Below, piece after piece: positions 34,442 to 43,636 of a stretch of DNA of 64,000 nt. The notes below the pieces were generated by a model, which saw only the letters and a program-made list of their open reading frames with translations, was not told the origin of the DNA and did not search any database. The DNA comes from Sphingobacteriales bacterium (GTDB taxonomy: Bacteria; Bacteroidota; Bacteroidia; Chitinophagales; CAIOSU01), in NCBI GenBank assembly GCA_027483645.1, contig JAIXUD010000009.1, forward strand, positions 490,814-554,813. Reading direction: 5' to 3'. Every line of letters starts with the position of its first letter. Position 1 is the first letter of the stretch. The position numbers and the translations under genes were made by a program.

Positions 34442-34564
34442 TGGTCTATTTACTATCACTTACTACCGGAATTCGTTTCAATATTACAATAACTTGACGA
34501 ATAGCCAAATACTTTTTTAAGACAAATAAATGCGATTATTGTTTCTACAAGTTGACAAAAAGAA

Positions 34565-34586
34565 AAGGCACCCAAATGGATGCCTT
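34565..34586 (-). terminator. Terminator of the TPR gene
   Basis: AAGGCA-c-CC / GG-a-TGCCTT stem (one mismatch) around AAAT, read on the minus strand into TTTTCTTTTT. Confidence 0.7.
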
Positions 34587-34628
34587 CTCTTTATACAAAA
34601 TCTAATTCCTAGGTTCTAATAACTAAGC

Positions 34629-36041
34629 TCACTTACGATACTGCTCAATCAAGTTAGCAACCGTATCGTCATGCTCCATGTATGGGGTTATTTCCCACAT
34701 CAGGTCATGGCTTTCGAAGTCTTGCAATAGGGCGCGCTCCAAGTTCACCAACGATTCATTGCGGTTACCTATTTGGTAATAATAGGCCGCTTTCATGTAG
34801 AAGAAATTCGCGTTGCCTTCAAAAAGCAAAATGGCCTTTTCTAGCACGTTCAGGGCTTCGCGGTATTCCGATGCTTCAAAGTAAGCGCGGCTTAGCATTT
34901 CCCAGTTTTCTTCTACCTCACCTTCCATCTCCACCGCGCGGCGGAAGAACTCGATGCTTTTGTCAAACTGGTCGATATTGTAAAACACAAAGCCGAGTGA
35001 TACCACATAGTCTGCATTACCTTTCTCCAAACGGTAAGCTCGCTCATAGGCAGTAATGGCAGCGTCAAAGCGCTCCTCTTCCTCGTAGCAGTAGCCTATT
35101 TTATGAAAAGCATCGGCAAAATAAGGATCGAGGTTAGTGGCCTTGCGGTAATAGTAGCGGGCACGGTTGTAATTCTTCATGCGCTCAAAGCACTCACCTA
35201 AGCTGTAATAAAGCTCTTTGTAAGGCTTGCTGATAACTGAGGCGCGCAAAAGGTATTCTGCGGCCTCTTCGTACTTCTCCATACGGAAAAGCACTTCACC
35301 ACAATCTTTATAAGCGTATTCGTAATCTTCGTTAATGGCTATTACGAACTCGAAAGCTTCTACAGCCTTTTCGTACAAGTCGAGTCCTGCATAACCGTGT
35401 GCCAGGTTAAACCAAGCTAGGTAAGAGTACGGGTGCTCGTCAATAAAAGCTTTGTGGAATTTGATGCTCTGCTCAAACTTCTCGGTAAACTCCACACAAA
35501 ACCAAAGGCGGTTCAGGGCTTCTTCGTTCTCCGGGTCTAGTTCCAGGGCACGTACTAGGCAATCAAATACCTCGTCGTACTTTTCCCACTCTTCGTATAC
35601 ATCGGCAAGCTCTAGGTAAAGGTCCGATCGCTCGTCTTTATCGGCAATCTCCATGGCGGCTTGAATGGTATTCAACGCCTTGTTGTATTTGCCCTGCCAA
35701 GTAAATATGTCGCAACGCAATAGGTGGATGGATATATCGCTGCTATCCATGGCCTCGGCCTTATCAAGCAAAACCATAGCCTCATCCAAATCTTTCAATT
35801 CGAATAGCAAGTGCGCTTTCTTAACCAAAAAAAGCGAAGCATAGGGATGCTGCTCCAAGGCGCGGTTCACCGCATCCATGGCACGTTTGGTATCTCCCTT
35901 TTCTTCGTAGTACTCGATAAGTTGATCAAAAGACGCTTCTTCAAAAAAGAAGCTGGAATCATCTTTTACCATCTGTTCGTAATGCTCGATTAGTTCGGCG
36001 ACATCCTCACGTTCGTATTCCTCAAATTCCCTTTCGTACAT
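34629..36041 (-). CDS. Tetratricopeptide-repeat protein
   Basis: A soluble, highly acidic TPR protein of 470 residues, made of about eleven consecutive repeats from about residue 40 to the end (e.g. PYASLFLVKKAHLLFELKDL, ADAFHKIGYCYEEEERFDAA, ADYVVSLGFVFYNIDQFD). There is no signal peptide or membrane segment, so it is probably a cytoplasmic scaffold for protein interactions. The N-terminus is unusually rich in Glu and Tyr (MYEREFEEYEREDVAELIEHYE). It has its own consensus promoter and terminator, so it is monocistronic. The partner is unknown. Confidence 0.88.
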   Translation of the reverse strand: MYEREFEEYEREDVAELIEHYEQMVKDDSSFFFEEASFDQLIEYYEEKGDTKRAMDAVNRALEQHPYASLFLVKKAHLLFELKDLDEAMVLLDKAEAMDSSDISIHLLRCDIFTWQGKYNKALNTIQAAMEIADKDERSDLYLELADVYEEWEKYDEVFDCLVRALELDPENEEALNRLWFCVEFTEKFEQSIKFHKAFIDEHPYSYLAWFNLAHGYAGLDLYEKAVEAFEFVIAINEDYEYAYKDCGEVLFRMEKYEEAAEYLLRASVISKPYKELYYSLGECFERMKNYNRARYYYRKATNLDPYFADAFHKIGYCYEEEERFDAAITAYERAYRLEKGNADYVVSLGFVFYNIDQFDKSIEFFRRAVEMEGEVEENWEMLSRAYFEASEYREALNVLEKAILLFEGNANFFYMKAAYYYQIGNRNESLVNLERALLQDFESHDLMWEITPYMEHDDTVANLIEQYRK

Positions 36042-36064
36042 AGGCGGACAGTTTGGAGGTTATG

Positions 36065-36095
36065 CAAAGGTACTCGCGTTCAAGTTATAAAGCAA
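36065..36095 (-). promoter_or_regulatory. Promoter of the TPR gene
   Basis: On the minus strand TTG (complement of 36093-36095), a 20-base spacer, and TACCTTTG (complement of 36065-36072), about 24 bases before the start codon at 36041. Confidence 0.7.
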
Positions 36096-36102
36096 TTTTT
36101 TG

Positions 36103-36220
36103 TTAGGAAGTAGGTACTAGAAAGTAGGAGTTAGATTGTTATAACAATATTATGAGCACATCGCACTCCGAACTTTCTAACTCCTGTTTTCTAATTCCTA
36201 TTTACTACTTTCTAATTCCT
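36103..36220. repeat. Inverted repeat of iterated AGAAAGTAGGAGTTAG-like words
   Basis: The left side (36103-36134) iterates AGTAGG(T/A) words; the right side (36173-36220) iterates the complement (CTAACTCCTGTTTTCTAATT...). AGAAAGTAGGAGTTAG on the left is matched by the complement of CTAACTCCTGTTTTCT on the right with two mismatches. Confidence 0.6.
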
Positions 36221-36266
36221 CTTTAAAAACTAACTTAGCCCCTGCTAACCCATTATTATCAGCAAT

Positions 36267-39200
36267 ATGGTCAATCTGGACACGCTAGTCAAGTTTTTTT
36301 GCACATTGGTAACTGTTATTCTGTGCTTTACGTTAACATCAGCCCAAAACCAACCCTATTTCCAGCAGCAAGTTGATTACAATATAGAGGTCATCCTTGA
36401 TGATAACAAGCATGAGCTACAAGGAGTTATCAATATCAGTTATGTTAACAACTCCCCAGATACGCTCCAGTACTTGTATTTCCACCTTTGGCCGAACGCT
36501 TATAAAAATATCCACACTGCGTTTGCAAAACAGCAGGTGCAAAATGGCGATACCGAATTTTACTTTAGCAAAAAGGAGGACCGTGGCTATATTGATGGGC
36601 TCGATTTTATTGTGAACAACCTGCCAGCAACGTTTATACCCGATAGCTTACATGTTGACTATGGCATGCTAAAGCTGAACAACCCGCTTATGCCGGGAGG
36701 TAAGCTAAGCATAAAGACCCCGTTCAAGGTAAAAATCCCCAAATCGTTCAACCGATTGGGGCATGTTGAACAAAGCTACCAGATAACGCAATGGTACCCC
36801 AAGCCAGCAGTATATGACAAAGATGGCTGGCACCCGATGCCATATCTCAGCCAAGGTGAGTTCTACAGCGAGTTCGGTACTTTTGATGTGAAGATTACCC
36901 TACCGGCCAATTACGTAGTGGGTGCCTCGGGCGATTTGCAAACCACAAGCGAGGCTAAGTGGCTTGATTCGCTGGCGAGCGGCAGTCTTAAAGCTTGGCA
37001 GGGCGATACCTTCCCCAAATCTTCAACCCAAACCAAAACCTTGCACTACCGCTTAGAGAACTCGCATGACTTCGCTTGGTTTGCCGATAAGCGATTTAAG
37101 GTTAAGAAAGACTATGCGGTTTTAGGTAATGGAGACTCAGTGACCTGTTGGGCCATGTACACCAGCAAAAAACAAGCTTGGCCCAATGGGGCTACCTATA
37201 CAGCTAGGGCTATTGAGCACTACAGCAAATACCTAGGCAACTACCCCTTCAATATCGCCACTTCGGTGGAAGGCGCGCTTAGCGCGGGCGCAGGCATGGA
37301 GTATCCTACCATTACCATCATCGGTTCGCCCGCTACTAAGGAGATGTTAGAGAACATCATTGTGCACGAGGTTGGCCACTTCTGGCTTTATGGCATCCTC
37401 GGCAGCAACGAGCGCCGCTACCCCTGGATGGATGAGGGCATCAACTCGTTTTATGAAGATTTGTATTATAAGGTAAACTTCCCCGACCGTAAGTTTGTGA
37501 ATGCGGATGTGCTTAGAAAGATGTTTGATTTGGATTGGGCCGATCGCGGATACCAAAATCAGTTTCTCTATCTATATAGTGCTACCCAAAACAAAGACCA
37601 AGCACTGGGCCTACACAGTGAGGAGTTTACCAGTACTAACTACGGCGCCGTAGTATATGCCAAGGGCGCCAAAGCAACGGCCTATCTGCGCAGCTACCTG
37701 GGCGATAGTATTTTCGATGCAGCAATGCACCGCTATTTTGAGGAATGGAAGAACAAGCACCCGCAACCCGAAGACCTTCGCCAAGTATTGGAAAGCAGTA
37801 CGGGCAAGGATTTAAGCTGGTTTTTTGATGGCTTGGTGAATACCGATGCCCGCTTGGATTACGCCATCACCAAAGCCCGCAAGCACCCCGATTATGAGCA
37901 ATTTTATGAGATACACATAAGCAATAAGGGTGGTTTAAGCGCCCCCTACCCTATTTCGGCATTGGATAGCAAGGATAATGTGGTGCGAACGATATGGTAT
38001 AATGGGACTGCTAATGATACAACAGTGCTCTTCCCTATGGGCGAGTACGAAAGCTTCCGCATTGATGCGGCTATGGATTTGCCAGAGTACAACCGCGCTA
38101 ACGATACTTACCGCACCCATGGCTTGATGCGCAAAACCGAGCCGGTGCGTTTCCAGTTCTTGGGCTCGTTGGATAATCCTTACAAAAACCAACTTTACAT
38201 AGCCCCCGCCATAGCTTGGAACAACTACGACAAAACGATGGTAGGTTTGGTGCTTTACAACCATACACTACCGTTCCAGAAGTTTGAGTACGAGCTGGTG
38301 CCGATGATAGGTACTGCCAGCGTAAACTTTACGGGCACGGGCCGCGTAGCCTATAACTGGTTGCCAAGGGATAGTAAAATACGCATGATAACCCTCTCTG
38401 CAGGGGCACAGCGTTTCTCGCACCTGTTGCAACCCGAAACCCTTACTTGGAGCCGCTTGATGCCTAACCTTAGGATAGCATTTAAGCCAAAAACACCACG
38501 CAATGTAAACAGCTTTGCTGTCAACTTAAGGAGTGTAAATATTTGGCAAGAGTACCTATTTAGCAACGAGGTAAAGAAGAGCCGCTACTATGTAAACGAG
38601 GCCAAGGCTGAGTTTAACCACCGCAGCACACTCAATCCGTTTGGTATCGAGGTGGGTTTGCAGCAGGCCAACACCTTTGCCGTCGCCTTTACCGAGGCCA
38701 AGTTTAAGATACATTATATGAAGGCGAAGGAGAGCGTTACCTTCCGCTTTTATGCTGGCGGATTCCTGTTCCACAGCAAGGATGCCAGCGATATTGCCCC
38801 GCCAAACCCAGTATTACAGCTAAGCGGCGGTACGGGCACGGGCAGCGACAAGCTCACCATGTTCCAGCGCGACTATATGTTCGACCATTATTACCTGGAT
38901 AGGAACGGCCTGGATCCCGTGTTTGCCCACCAAGTTGCTATTAAAGACGGTGGTTTCCGCTCGCGCACCATAGTGGGCAATACCGATAAATTCCTTACCA
39001 GCCTTACCATGGATGTAACCGCCCCGAGCAAGATACCGCTGAAACTTTTTGGTGGTGTAGGGGGTTTCATTGACGGAAGCAACGATTTCAAATTTGTTGC
39101 CGAACTTGGGCTTGCGGTGGTGATAATACCAGATATTTTTGAGGTGAATTTCCCGTTGATAACAACGGATAACATTAAGCTAAACCAAGAAACTGGCCTC

Positions 39201-39293
39201 GGGCTTGATAAGTTTTACCAAAAAATTACCTTTACTTTGAACATCCGCCAAATGGACCCGCTAGCCCTATTGCGGAACATGAAACTGTTTTAA
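36267..39293 (+). CDS. M1-family (gluzincin) zinc metallopeptidase, secreted
   Basis: Exported aminopeptidase-like protein of 1008 residues. A signal peptide (FFCTLVTVILCFTLTSAQ) precedes an M1-type N-terminal saddle domain. The catalytic block has the exopeptidase-like motif SAGAGMEYPT followed by the zinc motif VHEVGH, and a third zinc ligand Glu exactly 18 residues on (PWMDEGINSFYE). The C-terminal 350 or so residues, beyond the usual M1 domains, look beta-rich (repeated amphipathic strands such as FRFYAGGFLFHS and GGFIDGSNDFKFVAELGLAV) and may form an outer-membrane or surface barrel-like domain; this is inference. It is followed after 22 bases by the ALDH7-family gene. Confidence 0.88.
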   Translation: MVNLDTLVKFFCTLVTVILCFTLTSAQNQPYFQQQVDYNIEVILDDNKHELQGVINISYVNNSPDTLQYLYFHLWPNAYKNIHTAFAKQQVQNGDTEFYFSKKEDRGYIDGLDFIVNNLPATFIPDSLHVDYGMLKLNNPLMPGGKLSIKTPFKVKIPKSFNRLGHVEQSYQITQWYPKPAVYDKDGWHPMPYLSQGEFYSEFGTFDVKITLPANYVVGASGDLQTTSEAKWLDSLASGSLKAWQGDTFPKSSTQTKTLHYRLENSHDFAWFADKRFKVKKDYAVLGNGDSVTCWAMYTSKKQAWPNGATYTARAIEHYSKYLGNYPFNIATSVEGALSAGAGMEYPTITIIGSPATKEMLENIIVHEVGHFWLYGILGSNERRYPWMDEGINSFYEDLYYKVNFPDRKFVNADVLRKMFDLDWADRGYQNQFLYLYSATQNKDQALGLHSEEFTSTNYGAVVYAKGAKATAYLRSYLGDSIFDAAMHRYFEEWKNKHPQPEDLRQVLESSTGKDLSWFFDGLVNTDARLDYAITKARKHPDYEQFYEIHISNKGGLSAPYPISALDSKDNVVRTIWYNGTANDTTVLFPMGEYESFRIDAAMDLPEYNRANDTYRTHGLMRKTEPVRFQFLGSLDNPYKNQLYIAPAIAWNNYDKTMVGLVLYNHTLPFQKFEYELVPMIGTASVNFTGTGRVAYNWLPRDSKIRMITLSAGAQRFSHLLQPETLTWSRLMPNLRIAFKPKTPRNVNSFAVNLRSVNIWQEYLFSNEVKKSRYYVNEAKAEFNHRSTLNPFGIEVGLQQANTFAVAFTEAKFKIHYMKAKESVTFRFYAGGFLFHSKDASDIAPPNPVLQLSGGTGTGSDKLTMFQRDYMFDHYYLDRNGLDPVFAHQVAIKDGGFRSRTIVGNTDKFLTSLTMDVTAPSKIPLKLFGGVGGFIDGSNDFKFVAELGLAVVIIPDIFEVNFPLITTDNIKLNQETGLGLDKFYQKITFTLNIRQMDPLALLRNMKLF

Positions 39294-39315
39294 TACCCAC
39301 AAAAAACGCATACCC

Positions 39316-40866
39316 ATGGAAACTACCAGTACCCGCAACGATTTAGCATTTTTGAAAGCCCTAGGCTTAAACGAATATAACGCTGGCGCCAGCACCGGTA
39401 CCCAATGGCTTGATCACGGCACCGAGCTGATTGAGAGCTACAGCCCTGTAGATGGGCAGTTGATAGGCAGCGTATATGCAGCCACCAAAGAGAACTACGA
39501 AACCATTATAGCCACCGCCGAGGAATCGTTCCGCGTGTGGCGCACTTGGCCGGCACCTAAGCGCGGCGAGGTGGTGCGCCAGATAGGCGATGCCCTGCGC
39601 ACATACAAAGAGCCATTGGGCAAACTGGTGAGCTACGAAATGGGCAAGAGCCTGCAAGAAGGTTATGGCGAAGTGCAGGAAATGATTGACATCTGCGATT
39701 TTGCGGTGGGCCTTTCGCGCCAGTTGCACGGGTTGACCATGCACAGCGAGCGCCCTAAACACCGCATGTATGAGCAGTACCATCCACTAGGGTTGGTAGG
39801 CGTTATCTCGGCTTTCAACTTCCCGGTGGCCGTATGGTCGTGGAACACTGCTCTGGCTTGGGTTTGTGGCGATGTATGCCTCTGGAAGCCATCGGAGAAA
39901 ACCCCGTTGTGCGCCATTGCCTGCCAAAACATTATTAGTGAGGTTTTCCGCCAGAACGATGTGCCCGAGGGCGTATCGGGATTAATTATTGCTGGCCGCG
40001 AGGCTGGCGAGTGGATGAGCAACGATGGACGCATTCCGCTGGTATCAGCTACCGGTAGCACCCGTATGGGCAAAGCCGTGGGTGCCGCAATCGGTGCCCG
40101 CCTAGGACGTGCCTTGCTAGAGCTGGGCGGTAACAATGCCATCATCATCACCCCAAATGCGGACTTGGACATGAGCATCATCGGTGCGGTATTTGGCGCC
40201 GTGGGTACTGCCGGTCAGCGTTGCACCAGCACCCGTCGTCTCATCATCCACGACAGTGTATATGAAGAAGTGAAAAACCGCCTGGTGAAAGCCTATGGGC
40301 AGTTACGCATTGGTGACCCATTGGACCAACACAACCACGTGGGCCCACTGATTGATAAAGATGCGGTAAAAAGTTACCTACATGCCTTAGAGCAAGTAAC
40401 CGCACAAGGCGGCACCTTTGCCGTGGAAGGCGGTGTTGTGGAAGGCGAAAAATACGCCTCTGGTTGCTACGTGAAGCCTGCCATTGCCGAAGTGGAAAAC
40501 CATTTCGAGATTGTGCAGCACGAAACCTTCGCACCGATCTTATACCTTATTAAATACCACAAATTTGAAGAAGCGATAGCCTACCAAAACGGCGTGGTGC
40601 AAGGCCTTTCTTCAGCCATTATGACCACCAACCTGCGCGAAGCGGAACGTTTCCTTTCTGCCGAAGGTAGCGATTGTGGCATAGCCAACGTAAACATCGG
40701 TACCAGCGGTGCAGAGATAGGAGGTGCCTTTGGTGGCGAAAAAGAAACTGGCGGTGGCCGCGAATCCGGCTCGGATGCTTGGAAGGTGTACATGCGCCGC
40801 CAAACCAACACCATCAACTACAGCAACACGCTGCCATTGGCGCAAGGGATTAAGTTTGATTTGTAG
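39316..40866 (+). CDS. ALDH7-family aldehyde dehydrogenase (aminoadipate semialdehyde type)
   Basis: NAD-dependent oxidation of an aldehyde, most likely L-aminoadipate semialdehyde in lysine breakdown. The sequence follows the antiquitin/ALDH7 pattern closely: NFPVAVWSWNTALAWVCGD (about residues 170-188), FGAVGTAGQRCTSTRR with the catalytic Cys, LELGGNNAI with the active-site Glu, and the C-terminal signature GTSGAEIGGAFGGEKETGGG then RESGSDAWK and LPLAQGIKF. The 516 residues are full length. It lies 22 bases downstream of the M1 peptidase gene, perhaps as an operon, and ends before a strong terminator. A lysine-degradation role is inferred from family, not from neighbours. Confidence 0.93.
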   Translation: METTSTRNDLAFLKALGLNEYNAGASTGTQWLDHGTELIESYSPVDGQLIGSVYAATKENYETIIATAEESFRVWRTWPAPKRGEVVRQIGDALRTYKEPLGKLVSYEMGKSLQEGYGEVQEMIDICDFAVGLSRQLHGLTMHSERPKHRMYEQYHPLGLVGVISAFNFPVAVWSWNTALAWVCGDVCLWKPSEKTPLCAIACQNIISEVFRQNDVPEGVSGLIIAGREAGEWMSNDGRIPLVSATGSTRMGKAVGAAIGARLGRALLELGGNNAIIITPNADLDMSIIGAVFGAVGTAGQRCTSTRRLIIHDSVYEEVKNRLVKAYGQLRIGDPLDQHNHVGPLIDKDAVKSYLHALEQVTAQGGTFAVEGGVVEGEKYASGCYVKPAIAEVENHFEIVQHETFAPILYLIKYHKFEEAIAYQNGVVQGLSSAIMTTNLREAERFLSAEGSDCGIANVNIGTSGAEIGGAFGGEKETGGGRESGSDAWKVYMRRQTNTINYSNTLPLAQGIKFDL

Positions 40867-40872
40867 GGTTTA

Positions 40873-40905
40873 GACTTGGGACACAAGACGCAAGACACAA
40901 GACTT
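40873..40905. repeat. Iterated ACACAAGAC word array
   Basis: Near-repeats of GACACAAGACGCAAGACACA after the ALDH stop. The reverse complement of the same words occurs at 47626-47659. Confidence 0.6.
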
Positions 40906-40920
40906 GCTTCAAAATAGTAA

Positions 40921-40954
40921 AAAAGCCGAGTAGCAGGGATGTTGCTCGGCTTTT
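40921..40954 (+). terminator. Terminator of the M1-ALDH7 unit
   Basis: AAAAGCCGAG / CTCGGCTTTT, a 10-bp stem around a 14-base loop; the 3' arm itself ends in TTTT. It is symmetrical enough to work in both directions. Confidence 0.75.
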
Positions 40955-40990
40955 GTGCATTCAATTTGTAACGCTATAAGTCTAGATAAT

Positions 40991-41014
40991 TATCACTTCG
41001 TGGGCGACAAAACC
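40991..41014 (-). repeat. Dispersed repeat, copy 4 (partial)
   Basis: TATCACTTCGTGGGCGACAA then AACC: 22 of 24 matches to the end of the repeat copies at 28618 and 28813, 12 kb away. Confidence 0.55.
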
Positions 41015-41058
41015 CACTTCATGAAGCAAACCGTGGTGTATTGTCCGTAGTCTGTGGT

Positions 41059-41961
41059 CTAACTTTGCTTTTTATAAACCCCCACCACGGTATGCCCAGG
41101 TATGGAACCAGCCATGCGCTTGATGCCGAACTGAGTGATGGGGTAAAGCGCGGCAGAGAGTACTTTGTTGAACTTGCTGTAAACGCCGCGGGTGGTGAGT
41201 ATTTGGTTGTAGTATTTATAGTGGTAGTCTTGCAGCGGCTCGTAAGATAGCGAGGTTAGCTTGATAGGGAAGATATCGGTAAGGCCAGTGAGGGAGTTTT
41301 GGTCCCACAACCCCATGTGGTGGGGCGGCATGTTCATAATATCGAACGTGTGGTGCTTGATAAAGGATTCATTGTTGGGTACGCTGATGATAAGCGAGCC
41401 GTTGGGTTTCAGCAACTTGATGCAGGCATCCAAAAACGACCTCACATCGCTGATGTGCTCCAATACTTGAAAGCAGCACACCACATCGTACTGCCCTGGC
41501 TTTTCCTCGGCGAAGGCTTGTACGGTTTTCAAGTGGACTTTTACGCCGCCTTTGGCAGCCGCGGCTACTGAATCTGGATTCAGCTCTAAACCCTCCCCGG
41601 TTACACCATCCTGCGCCAAGCGTATCAAAAATGAACCATGGCCACAGCCCACTTCCAGTACATTATCCGTCTTGCGGATGAACTTGCTGCTTACATGGTC
41701 GTGTTCCCATTTCCAAGGGTTGTAGTACCAAGGGAAGGCTTGCAAATCTTGGTAAAACTGCCCGTCGCCGTCCACATTAAAGGGGTAAAAGAAGCGGTAA
41801 TGCGTTTGGGGGCATTCGTAAACTTGCACTTCGCTAAGGCCTTTGAAGAACCGGCTCACGTCCATACGCAAGCGCTTTTTGTACTCGGTAACGATCCTAT
41901 CCGTGGGGATACTCTTTATCAATACCGATTCAACGCCTTTTACCAGTGGACTCTCTATCAT
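41059..41961 (-). CDS. Class I SAM-dependent methyltransferase
   Basis: Transfers a methyl group from S-adenosylmethionine, probably to a glycan or lipid-linked sugar given the neighbours. The SAM-binding motif I is VLEVGCGHGSFLIRLAQDG (about residues 110-128), motif II GLELNPDS, and motif IV/V CFQVLEHISDVRSFLDACIKLLKPNGSL. I prefer the start at 41961 (MIESPLVKGVES); the reading frame stays open to 42039, where it would overlap the end of the flippase gene by 22 bases. It follows that gene in the same direction. The substrate is not deducible. Confidence 0.85.
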   Translation of the reverse strand: MIESPLVKGVESVLIKSIPTDRIVTEYKKRLRMDVSRFFKGLSEVQVYECPQTHYRFFYPFNVDGDGQFYQDLQAFPWYYNPWKWEHDHVSSKFIRKTDNVLEVGCGHGSFLIRLAQDGVTGEGLELNPDSVAAAAKGGVKVHLKTVQAFAEEKPGQYDVVCCFQVLEHISDVRSFLDACIKLLKPNGSLIISVPNNESFIKHHTFDIMNMPPHHMGLWDQNSLTGLTDIFPIKLTSLSYEPLQDYHYKYYNQILTTRGVYSKFNKVLSAALYPITQFGIKRMAGSIPGHTVVGVYKKQS

Positions 41962-42017
41962 AGCCCTGCAAAGATATTCTATATAAGGCGTATTTCCGTT
42001 TTTAGAAGGATGAGGAG

Positions 42018-43514
42018 TTATCTCTTTCGCTTGGCCCATTTTTGGGCAACGGCAAGTGCTTCGCTGGCCAGACCGTTCAAATCGGGCGAGAACTTGAAGC
42101 CATAAGCCACCGATAGATAAACCGCTACAATAATGCTGGAGCGGATAAACGACTGCAGAAAGAGGTTATCAGGCATGGGGAGGTAATGAATAACCGCAAA
42201 GATGGCCGCAGCCGTCAATAGCGCCCATAGCATTTTTGGCGAGAAGGGCAGCAAGCGATACTTCCAATAAGCCAGAATCACATTGATAGTATTGAACACA
42301 AATACCGCAATTGCCGTGGCCATAGCAGCACCCAAAATGCCATAAATAGGTATCAGCAAATAGTTCATAGAAATAGTAAGCACCAGCAACAGCAACCCCG
42401 TGAACATGGTAAACCGGTAGTGCTTGGAGTAGATAATGATATCGCCGCTAAGGCCAGTTGACATATCGTACAGGCGCAATATGCCTATGGTAAACACCAC
42501 ACCCGCCCCTTCTCTATATATTTCAGGCATAAAGAAGTACAGCAAATCGAGGTTGAACCAAAGTAACAGGAACAGCACTAAGCCAATAATATACTCATTG
42601 AGCGCTACCTTTTTGTACAGGTGGTCAATCTCTTCCCTGTTATCCTTATTGAGCGCAGTAGCCAGTAGGGGTATGGTAACCCGGTGCAGGTAGCGCTGCG
42701 GCAACTGGATAACGGTAACAAAGTACAACGCCGTGGCATATATCGCTACGTTGGCTAGGCTATCCAGCATCCCTATCATCAAGGCATCCAGCTCATTTAC
42801 CAATTGCCAAACGGTAGTGCCGAATATGGTAACCAGCCCGTAAAAGGCCATATCCTTCATTACGGAAGTCTCTACATAATCCTTCTTGGGTATGGTGAGG
42901 CCGTTGTCAAGGTAGAGTACATAGGCACCAAGTATCGCAAATGCCGTAACATAGGCGAACAAAAAGAGCCACATAAACCCTTCAAAATCCACCACCTGCA
43001 AGTAGAGCAGCACCAAGGATAGCAGGATAAAGAGCCGGATGTAAAGCTCCCGCAATATGGTGGGCACTACAATGCGTAACCTGGCACGAGAGTAGGCCTC
43101 CAATAAATTGAAGATGAGTATAGAGCCCGCCAAGGGTATTGCGAGGAAGAAAAAGCTTTCAATAAGCGCACTGCGCTCTTGGAACTTATCGATGATTTCT
43201 TCCCTGAAAATGAACGTAGCCGTAATGATGGCGAGGAAGACGAAGATTACCCGTTTGAAATACCATACGTACATCCCTTTGCTATCGCCATGCCTATCTA
43301 CAATGTATGATAGGTAGCGGCTTTGCATATTGCTGGTACCAAACTCAGAGAACTGCGCCAAGATAAAGGCGATGGATAGCACTACGCGGGTGATGCCAAA
43401 CTCATCAGGGTCGGTAAGGCGGGGGAAGAGCAACAGCGTATTGATGGCACCCAGTAGAAAACCGGCGTACGATGCAATGCTGCTCTTAATACTTTGCCTA
43501 ATTACAATACCCAT
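42018..43514 (-). CDS. Polysaccharide flippase (MATE/Wzx-like)
   Basis: Integral membrane protein with about 12-14 helices that would flip a lipid-linked oligosaccharide to the periplasmic side. It opens with IRQSIKSSIASYAGFLLGAINTLLLFPR, typical of the polysaccharide-export branch of the MOP superfamily; further blocks are LFSTAIYYVTVIQLPQRYLHRV-like strands around residue 270 and a C-terminal helix pair before the basic tail WAKRKR. The 498 residues are full length. It is divergent from a glycosyltransferase and followed by a methyltransferase, which supports a surface-glycan role. Confidence 0.88.
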   Translation of the reverse strand: MGIVIRQSIKSSIASYAGFLLGAINTLLLFPRLTDPDEFGITRVVLSIAFILAQFSEFGTSNMQSRYLSYIVDRHGDSKGMYVWYFKRVIFVFLAIITATFIFREEIIDKFQERSALIESFFFLAIPLAGSILIFNLLEAYSRARLRIVVPTILRELYIRLFILLSLVLLYLQVVDFEGFMWLFLFAYVTAFAILGAYVLYLDNGLTIPKKDYVETSVMKDMAFYGLVTIFGTTVWQLVNELDALMIGMLDSLANVAIYATALYFVTVIQLPQRYLHRVTIPLLATALNKDNREEIDHLYKKVALNEYIIGLVLFLLLWFNLDLLYFFMPEIYREGAGVVFTIGILRLYDMSTGLSGDIIIYSKHYRFTMFTGLLLLVLTISMNYLLIPIYGILGAAMATAIAVFVFNTINVILAYWKYRLLPFSPKMLWALLTAAAIFAVIHYLPMPDNLFLQSFIRSSIIVAVYLSVAYGFKFSPDLNGLASEALAVAQKWAKRKR

Positions 43515-43603
43515 AATGCTGTGCTGGGCAAAGCTAATACTTCTATAGTTGCGAAAATATTCATTGCGAAATTACCCATGAGTACTTTATCGTTGCCTAT
43601 GCC

Positions 43604-43611
43604 TAAATTTG
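43604..43611 (+). promoter_or_regulatory. Possible -7 element of the glycosyltransferase gene
   Basis: TAAATTTG, an exact match to TAnnTTTG, 26-38 bases before the two TTG start candidates. No good -33 TTG is present at the right distance. Confidence 0.4.
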
Positions 43612-43636
43612 CCAAGACTAAAGCACCAGCACCTAA